Positions 40,973 through 49,882 of a DNA stretch of 64,000 nucleotides are shown piece by piece. The notes below the pieces were generated by a model. It was given only the letters and a program-made list of their open reading frames with translations, was not told the DNA's origin and made no database searches. The stretch spans positions 186,001 through 250,000 of the forward strand of contig NC_027860.1 in assembly GCF_000187245.1 (NCBI RefSeq), read 5' to 3'. Every line of letters begins with the position of its first letter. Positions within the stretch are counted from its first letter, which is position 1. The DNA comes from Ogataea parapolymorpha DL-1 (lineage: Eukaryota > Ascomycota > Pichiomycetes > Pichiales > Pichiaceae). Made by a program: the position numbers and the translations under genes.

Positions 40973-42181
40973 CTATGCCAAAGGCTTTAGAGGAACGTCG
41001 GCCAGGTCTTTGAGTTTCTCCGGGTCCTCGCCATGTTTTGCCCACGTCAGGTACCCGTCGTTGGATCCTCTCTTGTAGAATTTGGACCTGTCGTACGGAG
41101 TCAGAGGAATGCCCTTTTGCAGTCTCTCTACCAAATCGGGGTTCGAGGTGTAGTATCTCGACACACCGATAAGCGTTCTGTCGTCTTTGTCGACATCGGC
41201 AGAAATATACTTGTAATTCTCGTTCAAGTAGGCGCCCGATCTGAGCAGAACGCCCTTCCACACCTCGCCGATCCACGAAACGTCAAACTTGCGAGTGTCG
41301 CGGCTGTCCTCAGAGCCGCTCACGCGTGGCTCCACCACAGACACGTACGCCAGTCTCTTGCCCTCTTTGCCTCTCCTCTCCAGCTCGCTCAAAATGTAGC
41401 CCCAATGAGCGATCGGATGGATTTCGGAGTCGACACCTTTTGCACCCTGGAACTTGGCGTACGGCGACAATCTAATGGCAACATGTTCAGCTCCGACGGC
41501 CTCAATGCATGCATCAACCACCTCCAGCGTGATTCTCGCCCGGTTTTCAATTGAGCCACCGTATTTGTCGGTTCTCTTGTTAATGTTCACGTGATTGAAC
41601 TGGTCCAGGAGATACCCATGTGCGCCGTGGATTTCGATGAAATCGGCCTTGGCCTCGTGGATAGCCCTTTTCGCCGCGGCGGCGAATTCTTTCACCACGT
41701 TTTCAATCTCCGCGATCGTCAATGCTTTAAGTTCAACGCCAGCCTCTTTGGCAGCATTCTCTGCCGTCTCGTCTATGTGGAGGGCGGAAGGGGCCACCAA
41801 TGGCACGCCCAGAGCCTTGTTCAGCTTTGGGTCTGCTGCTCTTCCCAGATGCCACAGCTGGATGCCAAAATAGGACCCCTTGTTGTGCACGGCCTCAATG
41901 ATTTTCTTCCAGCTGGCAACCTGTTGCGGAGTCTTGATCATAGGCGCCTTTTCGTAGAGTCCAAAACTGTAATCGGGAAAAGTGGCCTCGGCAATGAGCA
42001 ATCCGCCGTTATTCTCGGCTCTCTGCTCGTAGTACTTGAGCATTGAGTCTGTAGGCACGAATTCATCGGTGGCTCTATATCTCGTAGTTGGAGCATAAAC
42101 AAGCCTGTTTTTGAGCTCGACCTGGCCGACCTTGATCGGCTTGAAAAGATTGGTGTTGGCTAGCGATGGAGTTTGCGACAT
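40973..42181 (-). CDS. Old Yellow Enzyme, copy 2
   Basis: This is the second tandem OYE gene, also 402 aa, starting MSQTPSLANTNLFKPIKVGQ at the ATG at 42181. The frame is open upstream but has no homology there. Apart from the first residues, most blocks match copy 1 closely, including IHGAHGYLLDQF with His185/His188, KRTDKYGGSIENRAR and GVSRYYTSNPDLVERLQKG. FMN- and substrate-binding residues look intact in both copies, so both are probably active. The intergenic gap between copies is 171 bp. Tandem duplication of an oxidative-stress gene is the simplest explanation. Confidence 0.94.
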   Translation of the reverse strand: MSQTPSLANTNLFKPIKVGQVELKNRLVYAPTTRYRATDEFVPTDSMLKYYEQRAENNGGLLIAEATFPDYSFGLYEKAPMIKTPQQVASWKKIIEAVHNKGSYFGIQLWHLGRAADPKLNKALGVPLVAPSALHIDETAENAAKEAGVELKALTIAEIENVVKEFAAAAKRAIHEAKADFIEIHGAHGYLLDQFNHVNINKRTDKYGGSIENRARITLEVVDACIEAVGAEHVAIRLSPYAKFQGAKGVDSEIHPIAHWGYILSELERRGKEGKRLAYVSVVEPRVSGSEDSRDTRKFDVSWIGEVWKGVLLRSGAYLNENYKYISADVDKDDRTLIGVSRYYTSNPDLVERLQKGIPLTPYDRSKFYKRGSNDGYLTWAKHGEDPEKLKDLADVPLKPLA

Positions 42182-43105
42182 GGTGAGACAAATTGCAGGT
42201 TGCACAACCTTATATACTCTAGTATTACTAAGCCAGATGCAAAAGAAAGCTAAGATAATAAAGGCTGCATATGTGGGGGAGCTTGATTGCAGAAAATCTC
42301 GAGATTTCCAGGTCGGTCGTCGCGAGGACGGGCAGAAGTACAATGCGTTTAATTTGCCGCAATTGGTGGGACAGACGAGATCGTGCCACACCTTTGCACC
42401 ATGCGAACAGGTCTGCTTAGCATTGGCCGGGCAGGACATCGGCCAACGAGGGCTTTCCTCGCTCTGTTTTGCGCGCAGCTAATCTTACGGAGTGAGCTAT
42501 TTGGAATCTGGCTGCGGTGGCGTGGTAAACGACAATGGTGCCTTTTTGCCCCGGAAATAGTACCTTTTTACCCCGGCCCCTACAGCTCCTCTGCCTCGCA
42601 GTTATCTCCGATATTAATTCGTTAGGCCTAATAGAATACGATAAATGTGGGTGTCGCCGCAATGGCGACACCGCTCATGGAACGACAGACCACCCCCACA
42701 GAAGCCGAATGTCCAAAGGCCATGTGGGATGGATAGCCCTGCGTAAACTGGTCGTAGCGAAAGAGATTTTAGTCAAGGAAGGAAGATTCCAGAAGTTATA
42801 ACCGTTTTGGGGCAGAAAAGTGTGGTTTGCTCCATTGTGCAGTCCGACAGGCTTCAACTCGTTTGCCCGTGCCGTTCCAACGTAGTGCGCATCTCTTCGA
42901 CGCGACTAACTCCATGTGAAGAGCAGCCCAGTTTCAGCCTGGTACCGGAAATGCTCGGATATACCCCCTCTGCATCGCCACAGCTATCTGCAAGCTGTGT
43001 GATGCCCTCGCTACCGCTCCGCCAATTGCCGAGACGTGTGGTGCAAGGGTGTGCCTGAAGAAAACCAATATTTTTGATTCAAATTGGAAAAAAATTAACA
43101 CACCA
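42182..43105. other. OYE copy 2 / PSG1 divergent intergenic region
   Basis: This 924-bp gap holds several repeats. A Yap1-type TTACTAA (42225-42231) sits with a TATA box just before OYE copy 2. CCTTTTTRCCCCGG occurs twice, 22 bp apart (42541-42554 and 42563-42576). A 9-bp stem hairpin GGTGTCGCC-GCAAT-GGCGACACC is at 42650-42672. No gene is evident. Confidence 0.6.
42225..42231 (-). promoter_or_regulatory. Yap1-type site before OYE copy 2
   Basis: TTAGTAA on the gene strand, 44 nt before the ATG and followed by TATATAAG (42209-42216). In S. cerevisiae, OYE2 and OYE3 respond to oxidative stress through Yap1, which binds TTAGTAA. Confidence 0.5.
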
Positions 43106-44395
43106 ATGAAGGTTCTAGTGTACTTGATGCTGGCGTGCCAGCTGGCGGCTCTTCCGGTGTTGCCGTCGCAGACGTCCTTGGTCGATGCCGTCCCCTCTCA
43201 GACACCAGTCGTTTTGGAGAAGCGGATCAAGAAGGCAATTGTGAACAAGGAGTACGCAGAGAGAATGCAGGGCAAGGGTCTGAGCTCTACCAAGACGACC
43301 GAAAAACCGGACCCTTGGCTGCGGACAATTTACGGGAGTATTCCGGAGATTGTCACGCCGACCGTGATTGGCGGAATCACGTTCAGCGCAAAGCCTCCTG
43401 CCACGACTGACGGGCTCGAGCCATGGGTGTCTCTCAAGAAAGACGGCTCTCCAAAGACAATATACCCAAAGATGAAAAATGGAAAAACCCAGAACGGCCG
43501 TCCAAACCTAAAAACGTACTTCCAGACGGCCACCACAGTGACGTATAACAAGGAGCAACTCAAGGCACATAATATGGCGGAAGACGAGGTGTTTACCGAG
43601 GTGATCTGGCAGCCAGAAGACGAAACTTATGTGGCACTAAACCCTCTCATGAGATGCACGCCTGATTTCTACTACAAGAAGGGAGTTGCGCGGGAACTGA
43701 GCTCGGAGCCGTTCTGCTCGCCGCACGAGAACCAGAAACTGTTCGTGGGGAAGACGTATTTCCTCACTTGGTTCACGCGCTACTTCGAGGACGCCACGAA
43801 CGTGCGGATCCATTACGCGTTCCTAAAGGAGTCGGCGAAAGAGCAAGGATTGGTCAAGAGAGACCTGGTCGACCTGGGTCCTCCGGTCAAGCCCAAGACG
43901 AAAAATATCGATCACTCGCAAGAACACAAGGGAGGTGCTCTTCCGGGCACTTTCTTCACGTCCGATTGGTTCGTCAATAGAGACGGTTTCTTCCCTATTG
44001 AGGTTCTGGACACCTGGCTTGGAAAACGGCAGAGCAAGGCCGTTCTCATTGCGGTGCAGCCAGACACTGTGGACGACGAAGAGTTCAGCCTGATAGAGTC
44101 TGCCCATGTGGTGGTGCATTTCCAGAAACGTGCAGTGGTGGCCAAGAACAGCAAGCTTGACAAGGAGCTGCAGGACCGCACGGGATCGAACGACAACGTG
44201 TACTACGTGATCATGTCTGTGCCTACCGTGGTGATCATAGCTGTGTTTGGAATGTACGTGTTCCTGTACATCAACAGAAAGCACAGAGACCTGTCGCACT
44301 TGCGCAGGCCGAAGCGCAGCCGGTACGGTAACCAGGGAAAATACAACGAGCTGTACGCAGAGACAGATATCCGGAAACCTAGCAAGCAGGTGTAG
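43106..44395 (+). CDS. PSG1: Pma1-stabilising Golgi protein, Psg1-like
   Basis: The 429-aa product begins with a signal peptide (MKVLVYLMLACQLAALPVLP). A Kex2-type cleavage site, LEKR (Lys39-Arg40), follows. A large lumenal domain with Cys residues precedes one transmembrane helix near the C-terminus (VPTVVIIAVFGMYVFLYI, about 376-393) and a short basic cytosolic tail. This type I topology and the Trp/aromatic blocks match yeast Psg1 (YKL077W), which stabilises the plasma-membrane ATPase Pma1 in the Golgi. YNG2 starts only 50 bp downstream. Assignment rests on overall resemblance, not a catalytic motif. Confidence 0.72.
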   Translation: MKVLVYLMLACQLAALPVLPSQTSLVDAVPSQTPVVLEKRIKKAIVNKEYAERMQGKGLSSTKTTEKPDPWLRTIYGSIPEIVTPTVIGGITFSAKPPATTDGLEPWVSLKKDGSPKTIYPKMKNGKTQNGRPNLKTYFQTATTVTYNKEQLKAHNMAEDEVFTEVIWQPEDETYVALNPLMRCTPDFYYKKGVARELSSEPFCSPHENQKLFVGKTYFLTWFTRYFEDATNVRIHYAFLKESAKEQGLVKRDLVDLGPPVKPKTKNIDHSQEHKGGALPGTFFTSDWFVNRDGFFPIEVLDTWLGKRQSKAVLIAVQPDTVDDEEFSLIESAHVVVHFQKRAVVAKNSKLDKELQDRTGSNDNVYYVIMSVPTVVIIAVFGMYVFLYINRKHRDLSHLRRPKRSRYGNQGKYNELYAETDIRKPSKQV

Positions 44396-44445
44396 TAATA
44401 ATAATGGCGAAAAAATAAAAAAATATAATTTATTTTATTTATTTA

Positions 44446-45345
44446 ATGGACGCCTCCACGTTATTGGAACAATATACGCAGGATCTGTCTAACCTGCCCT
44501 CCGAGCTGGCGTATTTGCTGGAGGAGCTGAGGGAGAAGGATATGAAGCTGTACGATATAAGGAAACGCATCAGTCAACGAGATAACCAGCTGTTTAAACA
44601 TATAAAACAACAGGGCTCTTTGGTCAAGCATCCGAAGGAGGACCAAATATATCAGAAAAACAGAGAGGATTTCGAGAAGGGCAGCAAGATACAGGAGGAG
44701 AAGTGTGTTTTGGCAAACACCGCGCTGTTTCTCCTGGCAAAACACCTGACCAAGCTGGAGAACGACATCGAGAAGCTCGAACAAGAGGGCGTGGTGCCGC
44801 CGATCTTGAACGAGGAGTCGTCCGACGAGGAAGACGCCGAAAACGGTATGCTGGACATGCTGAGCTCGCAGATCTCGAGCACGTCGCTCGACTCTCTCGG
44901 GTCTGTGCCACGCAAGGGTAGGCTTCCGCGCAAGTCTAGACACTCCACGCCGTCGAACGTCTACATGGGCAACTATTCAAGCTCGATGATGGGACTACGC
45001 AACAGAATGACATCCGAGGAATTGAGCGATTTAGAAATGGAAGACATGATGATGCGAGCACCGCGCAAGAAGAACTCTTTGCTGGAGCATGGAGCGTCCG
45101 GCACAGTGACGATTCCAAAGGCCCCAAACCACAATTCCAACGAGGAGGACGAGCTGTACTGTTTCTGCCAGCAGGTCTCGTACGGGAACATGATTGCGTG
45201 CGACAACTCCGACTGCAAATACGAGTGGTTCCATTATGACTGTGTCGGGCTCAAAGAGCCTCCACAGGGAATCTGGTACTGTCCAGACTGTCGCAAAGAC
45301 ATGGAGCTGGGCCGCAAGACCGAGCGGCGGCGGCGCGACCGCTAG
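44446..45345 (+). CDS. YNG2: ING-family PHD protein, NuA4 subunit
   Basis: Yng2 is a subunit of the NuA4 H4/H2A acetyltransferase and binds H3K4me3. The 299-aa product has the ING N-terminal helical domain (LLEQYTQDLSNLPSELAYLLEELREKD ... REKCVLANTALFLLAKHLTKLE-like run), an acidic/Ser middle, and a C-terminal PHD finger ELYCFCQQVSYGNMIACDN ... EWFHYDCVGL ... WYCPDC (about 242-290). The N-terminal domain resembles Yng2 more than Pho23 or Yng1. Its last TAG overlaps the EMC1 stop on the other strand. The 50-bp spacing to PSG1 means its promoter lies at least partly in PSG1. Confidence 0.92.
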   Translation: MDASTLLEQYTQDLSNLPSELAYLLEELREKDMKLYDIRKRISQRDNQLFKHIKQQGSLVKHPKEDQIYQKNREDFEKGSKIQEEKCVLANTALFLLAKHLTKLENDIEKLEQEGVVPPILNEESSDEEDAENGMLDMLSSQISSTSLDSLGSVPRKGRLPRKSRHSTPSNVYMGNYSSSMMGLRNRMTSEELSDLEMEDMMMRAPRKKNSLLEHGASGTVTIPKAPNHNSNEEDELYCFCQQVSYGNMIACDNSDCKYEWFHYDCVGLKEPPQGIWYCPDCRKDMELGRKTERRRRDR

Positions 45346-47501
45346 ATCCGCGTTTGCCAGACATCTTTCACCCGTTTCTGGTTGACAAACGGCCGCACCA
45401 CCAGTATCGACACAACGAGAACCGCAATCGTTGCTAAGAGAGTCGTTTTGCTAAAGTCGCCTCTCATGGAGTCAAAAGAGCTCGATGGGCGCACAAGCGT
45501 CGCAAACAGGTCAGTTCCCGCACCAACAACGAGCGTCGTGGACTCCAGCTCTGTGGGCACAGAAACTAGTTTCTTGGTGCCAATGATCTTCCTATAATGA
45601 GACAGCGTGAGTTTGGGGTTGATCGGCAAGACGGGCTGGTACTTCATCAGCATCTCTTCGGACGGCTTTTTGCTCACGTCAATTGGCCGTCTTGCATTGG
45701 CCAGTGTGCGAGGAATAGCAACAATCTCCCCGGATTCGAGTGCCACGATCAGCCATTTGGAGGCGATGTTGTATTTTGTCCGCGTCACAGTCATGGCGGC
45801 CACTTTCGCAGGGAAAACGTATGTGCGCACATGATGTTCAGGGACTTTTGATCTTTGGTCAGGAGTGAGCGACTCGTATAGTTCAATGACGCCTAGGATG
45901 CTGGTCTCTGCGTTTTTTTCGCTCGTGGTGAATATAATAAAGTTCTCCTCGAACACCAATTTCAACGACTCAGGGTTCTTTGTAGAGTGCTCAAACGACG
46001 CATATGTCTGGTTTGTGGCTTTGTTGTAGACCACAAACTTGACAAGTGCAGAGTTTTCGTTGTAAAACACACCAACAGAGGTTTGCGGGTTCAGATACTT
46101 GTACAGGACTCTGCGACTTGCTAAAACAACGGCTGGAGATGCCACTTCAGTGTTGTTATATCCCCTGGCAGCAGTTGTCAAGAGACGGTACGAATCGTCC
46201 AGATTTGGAGGATACAGTGCTTTCTGTTCCTCTTTGACGTCCGTCTCCAAAAGCTTCCCGTCCTGTACTATGTATAATCTTTCATTGGCCGCGTATGCCT
46301 GATTATCCAATCTGAATATCCGGGAAAATCCCTGGCCCTTAATACTCCATTCAAGATGGCCGTAGCTGTCGTATCCGTAAAGATTGCCGTTTCCAGACAG
46401 CACAATAATCGTCTTATTAAACCCAAAATGTTTGTCGGTGTCTTTATGCGGCTCCTGGAAGAGCAAATGCAAATTGTGCTTGAGTCTGTCAATATAGCCG
46501 GACCAGTGCTTTTCGTGCTCAAAATCCTCAAATGTCACGCTAAGCTCTTCGTGGCGGTCGATGATCACGATGTCGCCAATTTCCGCCAAAGACTCGTCTC
46601 TGGCCCAAACCAGCTCTCCTTCAACAAATAATAGCAGATCGTTGCCAGAAACAACAAAAGCTGCAACCTTGCCGTCCACCGTGTCGGCCTCTATCAGGTC
46701 GGCTGGATATTCCAGCCCGTACGAGTCGATGAGTCTGCTTGGCTCGTCCAGATCGTATATTTGTATGTTTTCGCCCACAGTCACCAAATACTGGGAATTG
46801 ACTATCCGAGCTGTTTTCGCGGCAAGGGCAGCCAGCGGTGAGTTTTTGTATCTCTGCAATTTTCCGCTCTCCAGCTTGTATATGTCCTTGTTGCACACGA
46901 TTCCTTCGTCTGTGACCAAAACATCGTCAAATTGACACCCCAAACGGCCCTCCTGTCCATCCAAAACTTTGTAGGCCGTTCCCGCTGAACTCTTAGTGAC
47001 CAGCACTAGTTGGTCGGCAAAGAACGCCAGTTTGCTGGCATTGACAGGTCCGACGTGCGCAACGGTACTATGGCCGTAGTCTTTGTCGATTTGCAGCACG
47101 GAGCCGTTTTTCTGCACGGCCAATAGCACTTCGTCGCGAACGTTATGAATCCCGGCCAAACTGCCCAGATCAAGCTCGCGTTCAATTAGACCATCTTTTG
47201 CCCAGAAGACAATGCGAGAAACTGCTTCATGGTTGAAGCCACAAGCAACAAGGCCGTCCCAGGCAGGAGATAGCACCGAATCGTGTTGGATGGGCGTGTC
47301 GCTTTGGTATCTGTACAAAACTTCGCCCGTCGACGAGTTCAGAACAGAGTATATGTTTTGATCAGTAAGCGAGTGAATTCGGCCGTCTTTGAACAGAGAC
47401 GTAAACGGCGTGCCTATCTGCACGGTCTGCCAGTCCACGCGGAAAATTTCGTCGGCCGGGAGGCCACTGGCCAGTAGCACGAGAAAGAATATAAAAAGCA
47501 T
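45342..47501 (-). CDS. EMC1: ER membrane protein complex subunit 1
   Basis: Emc1 is the large lumenal subunit of the EMC, which inserts tail-anchored and multipass proteins. The 719-aa product (yeast 760) starts with a signal peptide (LFIFFLVLLASGLPADEIF). It continues with the beta-propeller-like lumenal domain, with repeated WxxG/NG blades and several N-glycosylation sites, and the conserved C-terminal DUF1620 region (WLIVALESGEIVAIPRT ... YQPVLPINPKLTLSHYRK). A single C-terminal transmembrane helix follows (TTLLATIAVLVVSILVV). Its stop codon shares the CTAG at 45342-45345 with the convergent YNG2 stop. Confidence 0.92.
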   Translation of the reverse strand: MLFIFFLVLLASGLPADEIFRVDWQTVQIGTPFTSLFKDGRIHSLTDQNIYSVLNSSTGEVLYRYQSDTPIQHDSVLSPAWDGLVACGFNHEAVSRIVFWAKDGLIERELDLGSLAGIHNVRDEVLLAVQKNGSVLQIDKDYGHSTVAHVGPVNASKLAFFADQLVLVTKSSAGTAYKVLDGQEGRLGCQFDDVLVTDEGIVCNKDIYKLESGKLQRYKNSPLAALAAKTARIVNSQYLVTVGENIQIYDLDEPSRLIDSYGLEYPADLIEADTVDGKVAAFVVSGNDLLLFVEGELVWARDESLAEIGDIVIIDRHEELSVTFEDFEHEKHWSGYIDRLKHNLHLLFQEPHKDTDKHFGFNKTIIVLSGNGNLYGYDSYGHLEWSIKGQGFSRIFRLDNQAYAANERLYIVQDGKLLETDVKEEQKALYPPNLDDSYRLLTTAARGYNNTEVASPAVVLASRRVLYKYLNPQTSVGVFYNENSALVKFVVYNKATNQTYASFEHSTKNPESLKLVFEENFIIFTTSEKNAETSILGVIELYESLTPDQRSKVPEHHVRTYVFPAKVAAMTVTRTKYNIASKWLIVALESGEIVAIPRTLANARRPIDVSKKPSEEMLMKYQPVLPINPKLTLSHYRKIIGTKKLVSVPTELESTTLVVGAGTDLFATLVRPSSSFDSMRGDFSKTTLLATIAVLVVSILVVRPFVNQKRVKDVWQTRI

Positions 47502-47917
47502 GTAAATTCAATAAGAAAATAAAAAATTATTAGTACTATTACGGACTGCGACTAGCGAGAGTTAAGTGAGCAAGAAAATACCCTCTGTCTATTCGTATAG
47601 AGTTCAGAAAAGCGGAGCTAGACCAAGGAAAGTAGAAGTACTCGGAATGAGGATCTTAGGTTTTGTAGTTACCGGTCGCTGTTTGATGGCTATTTTTTAT
47701 TTTTGAGTTTTTTAATAATTGTGGTAATTTTTTGAAGGTCGCAGCAACCATTTCTGGCTCTGAAAAGGCTACAACATATGACCGGGGCCATTTAGTAATC
47801 AGCACAATTCCCTTCTATAATATCAAGACTCAATGCAACTGCTAGTATTACCTTCGAATAGCAGGAATTTTCCGATATCCATATGGTTCTCAGCCTAGCA
47901 GAAATGTCACCAAATAA
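47502..47917. other. EMC1 promoter / tRNA upstream region
   Basis: 416 bp, AT-rich, with one TTAGTAA (47792-47798). No other gene seen. Confidence 0.5.
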
Positions 47918-47992
47918 GACTTCGTGGCCAAGCTGGTTTAAGGCATGCGACTGTTAATCGCAAGATCGTGAGTTCGATCCTCACCGAGGTCG
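47918..47992 (+). tRNA. tRNA-Asn (anticodon GTT)
   Basis: A 75-nt cloverleaf folds: acceptor 5' strand GACTTCG pairs with CGAGGTC; the anticodon stem-loop TGCGA-CTGTTAA-TCGCA has anticodon GTT at 47953-47955; the T-arm loop contains GTTCGATC. There is no intron. The A box (TGGCCAAGCTGG) and B box (GTTCGATCC) for RNA polymerase III are intact. A T6 terminator (47997-48002) follows within 10 nt, with another T run behind it. The 3' CCA is not encoded, as expected for a eukaryote. Confidence 0.95.
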
Positions 47993-48135
47993 CTTATTTT
48001 TTCTTTACTTTTTTTTCGGAAATAAATTTTTTTTTCCATGGCTCTAAAAAGGTCCTGGAACGAGCCGGACTACATCGGCCTCTGCTCTACAGTATGTACC
48101 ATGATCATCATATCATTGCGAATCCATTAATACTA

Positions 48136-48327
48136 TTAGTTCTTCTTGTAGCTGAAACTGAAGTAGTTACCTCCAATACTACTCTCAAAGAGCTGGCTGA
48201 AGCTCTTGGCCTTGTTGCCATTTCTAATCTCATTCATGATCTGCTTCTCCTTCTCAGCTCCGTAGTTGAGCTTGGCTTTGAGGTCGTCAGTCTCGGTACT
48301 GTTTTGTTGGTCTTGCTTTCCGAACAT
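48136..48327 (-). CDS. Small hypothetical protein, 63 aa
   Basis: The frame begins at an ATG (48327). It encodes a charged, Lys/Glu/Asn/Gln-rich N-terminal half (MFGKQDQQNSTETDDLKAK), then EKQIMNEIRNGNKAKSFSQL and an aromatic C-terminus ending SFSYKKN. It stands alone between the tRNA and the Pro/His-rich gene. The composition is soluble and helical. I do not recognise it. The sense of the sequence and its isolation favour a real small protein. Confidence 0.5.
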   Translation of the reverse strand: MFGKQDQQNSTETDDLKAKLNYGAEKEKQIMNEIRNGNKAKSFSQLFESSIGGNYFSFSYKKN

Positions 48328-49035
48328 AGCGATAGGTGATTGAGAATTTAGGGAACTGGCGGAAGTTCAGGAGAGATTTGGTCTGTATTTATTATGTCGA
48401 TGCACGGCTTTGCAAAAATTGGTCGAGATCTAGAAAGGTCACTAAAGTTACCAAAAAAGAAACGAGTAGTCGAATTAATAATTATTTTTAATTTGAAAAT
48501 CATGCCGGCACGGAGATGCAAACTCCCTTAACTCGGATTGGGCAGAAAGGGATAACATGGCAACGTAGAAAGGGTAATCTTAGGTTGCCTGGGCGTTACA
48601 GAGCTCTCAAGTTTTTTGGTTGTCACTAGTAGTTAACGGCCCGTTCTTCCGTAGGGGTGAAATAGAGGGGTATAGAACCGCTGATCATCAACGCACAGGT
48701 GGGGTCTGTCCCGCACTCGCTTTTGGGAATAACCGCAACTCCGTTATCTTCGGACGGAAGCAGAGTGTGCAAGGATGTTGGAGCGGCAGAAAAAGAAGCC
48801 AAAATTTTGCTCGTTCTGGTGTAAAGTTGTGTGCTGTCTGTCGGTATGAAACACGGGATTCAGCAAAATTCACCCGGGATTCAAAATATGCACACTCTGC
48901 ATACACCTCGGTGACTGATCTGCTTTTATGTGTGACCAAACTATTGTTTCGGGATTCCAACATGCTAAGCCCCTACAAATTTGCAATCCCCGTGCGTCCG
49001 TCTGCAAAGTATAAATACCGACGGTTTTTGCCTTA
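48328..49035. other. Shared upstream region with stress-element-like motifs
   Basis: This 708-bp region lies between the small ORF and the Pro/His-rich gene. It contains AGGGG at 48653-48657 and 48666-48670 and CCCCT at 48970-48974, which match the Msn2/4 stress element core. A TATAAATA at 49010-49017 ends 18 nt before the downstream ATG. No coding frame is convincing here. Confidence 0.5.
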
Positions 49036-49581
49036 ATGTCACTTATGATGACCGAGAAAGAAATTATTACAATCGACTTGGAGAAGGCCTCAGAAGAGGA
49101 ACTTATTGCTGTGATCGCCAAGCTGGCAGAGATCCTGGAGGAGAAAAGAGAGGAGGCTGGTGTGGCCGGCAAAGACACCGACCGCGGGAAGAAGGCCCAC
49201 AAACAGAAACGCCGCCATCACTCAAAGAGAAAATTCAGAAAACTTGGGCGCGAATTTAGTCCTTTTGGCGAGTACGAAGAATTTGGACCGTGGGGATTCC
49301 CACCGCCTCCTCCGCCTCCGTCACACCATTTTGCTGAAGGCGCATTTGGAGTGCGTGGTCACCACCATCCTCCACCTCCTCCACCACCATATCACCCACA
49401 CAGCTTCTTTGGCTCTTATGGTTTTGGCTCCTACGGCAGACCATGGGGAAGAGGCAGAAGCAAGAACCCCCACTTCAGACACGACTATCACACATGCTCG
49501 CCTCCTCCACCCCCACATGCGTTTTGGCATCGCCGTTACTCCTCAGATTCCACTCCTGACTCCGGATCGCAGACAGAATAG
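49036..49581 (+). CDS. Pro/His-rich hypothetical protein, 181 aa
   Basis: I do not recognise this protein. Residues about 5-35 form an acidic helix (KEIITIDLEKASEEELIAVI). A Lys/Arg/His-rich stretch (HKQKRRHHSKRKFRKLGR) follows, then several poly-Pro runs alternating with His, Gly, Phe and Tyr (GFPPPPPPPSHHF, GHHHPPPPPPPYH, SFFGSYGFGSYGR) and an Arg/His/Ser-rich tail. The low-complexity repeats suggest a condensate-forming, wall-associated or metal-binding protein, but none of these can be shown. Three Met codons (1, 4, 5) near the start leave the exact initiation site open. STRE-like sites and a TATA box are upstream. Confidence 0.6.
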   Translation: MSLMMTEKEIITIDLEKASEEELIAVIAKLAEILEEKREEAGVAGKDTDRGKKAHKQKRRHHSKRKFRKLGREFSPFGEYEEFGPWGFPPPPPPPSHHFAEGAFGVRGHHHPPPPPPPYHPHSFFGSYGFGSYGRPWGRGRSKNPHFRHDYHTCSPPPPPHAFWHRRYSSDSTPDSGSQTE

Positions 49582-49882
49582 GAAACCACAAAAACATCCC
49601 AGAAAACATTTATTTATGCAGCCACAACTTAACAAGAAGGCAATGTGCCTGAACAATGCACAGCCACACGGTCACTAAAATTTCAATAGGTATATAGTTA
49701 TATAATTTAAAAACTAAACAATAAGAATCACCCGTGCACGGATGTCTGGAAACTTTCACTGCCGCGTTATTTACGGAGAGAGCCTATGTATGTCAAAAAA
49801 AAATCGTACCCTTTTGTTGTTTAAAGTGCATGCAAAAAGGCGTTAACATCTGGCATATACCCAATTCAGCGCCGGTGTAAAG
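49582..49882. other. Downstream/upstream intergenic sequence
   Basis: 301 bp of AT-rich sequence between the Pro/His-rich gene and the zinc-cluster gene. I see nothing specific in it. Confidence 0.5.

Noticed and set aside
42182..42439. N-terminal extension of OYE copy 2
   Set aside because: Copy 1 and other OYEs have no such extension, and the region contains the conserved TATA and Yap1-type sites.
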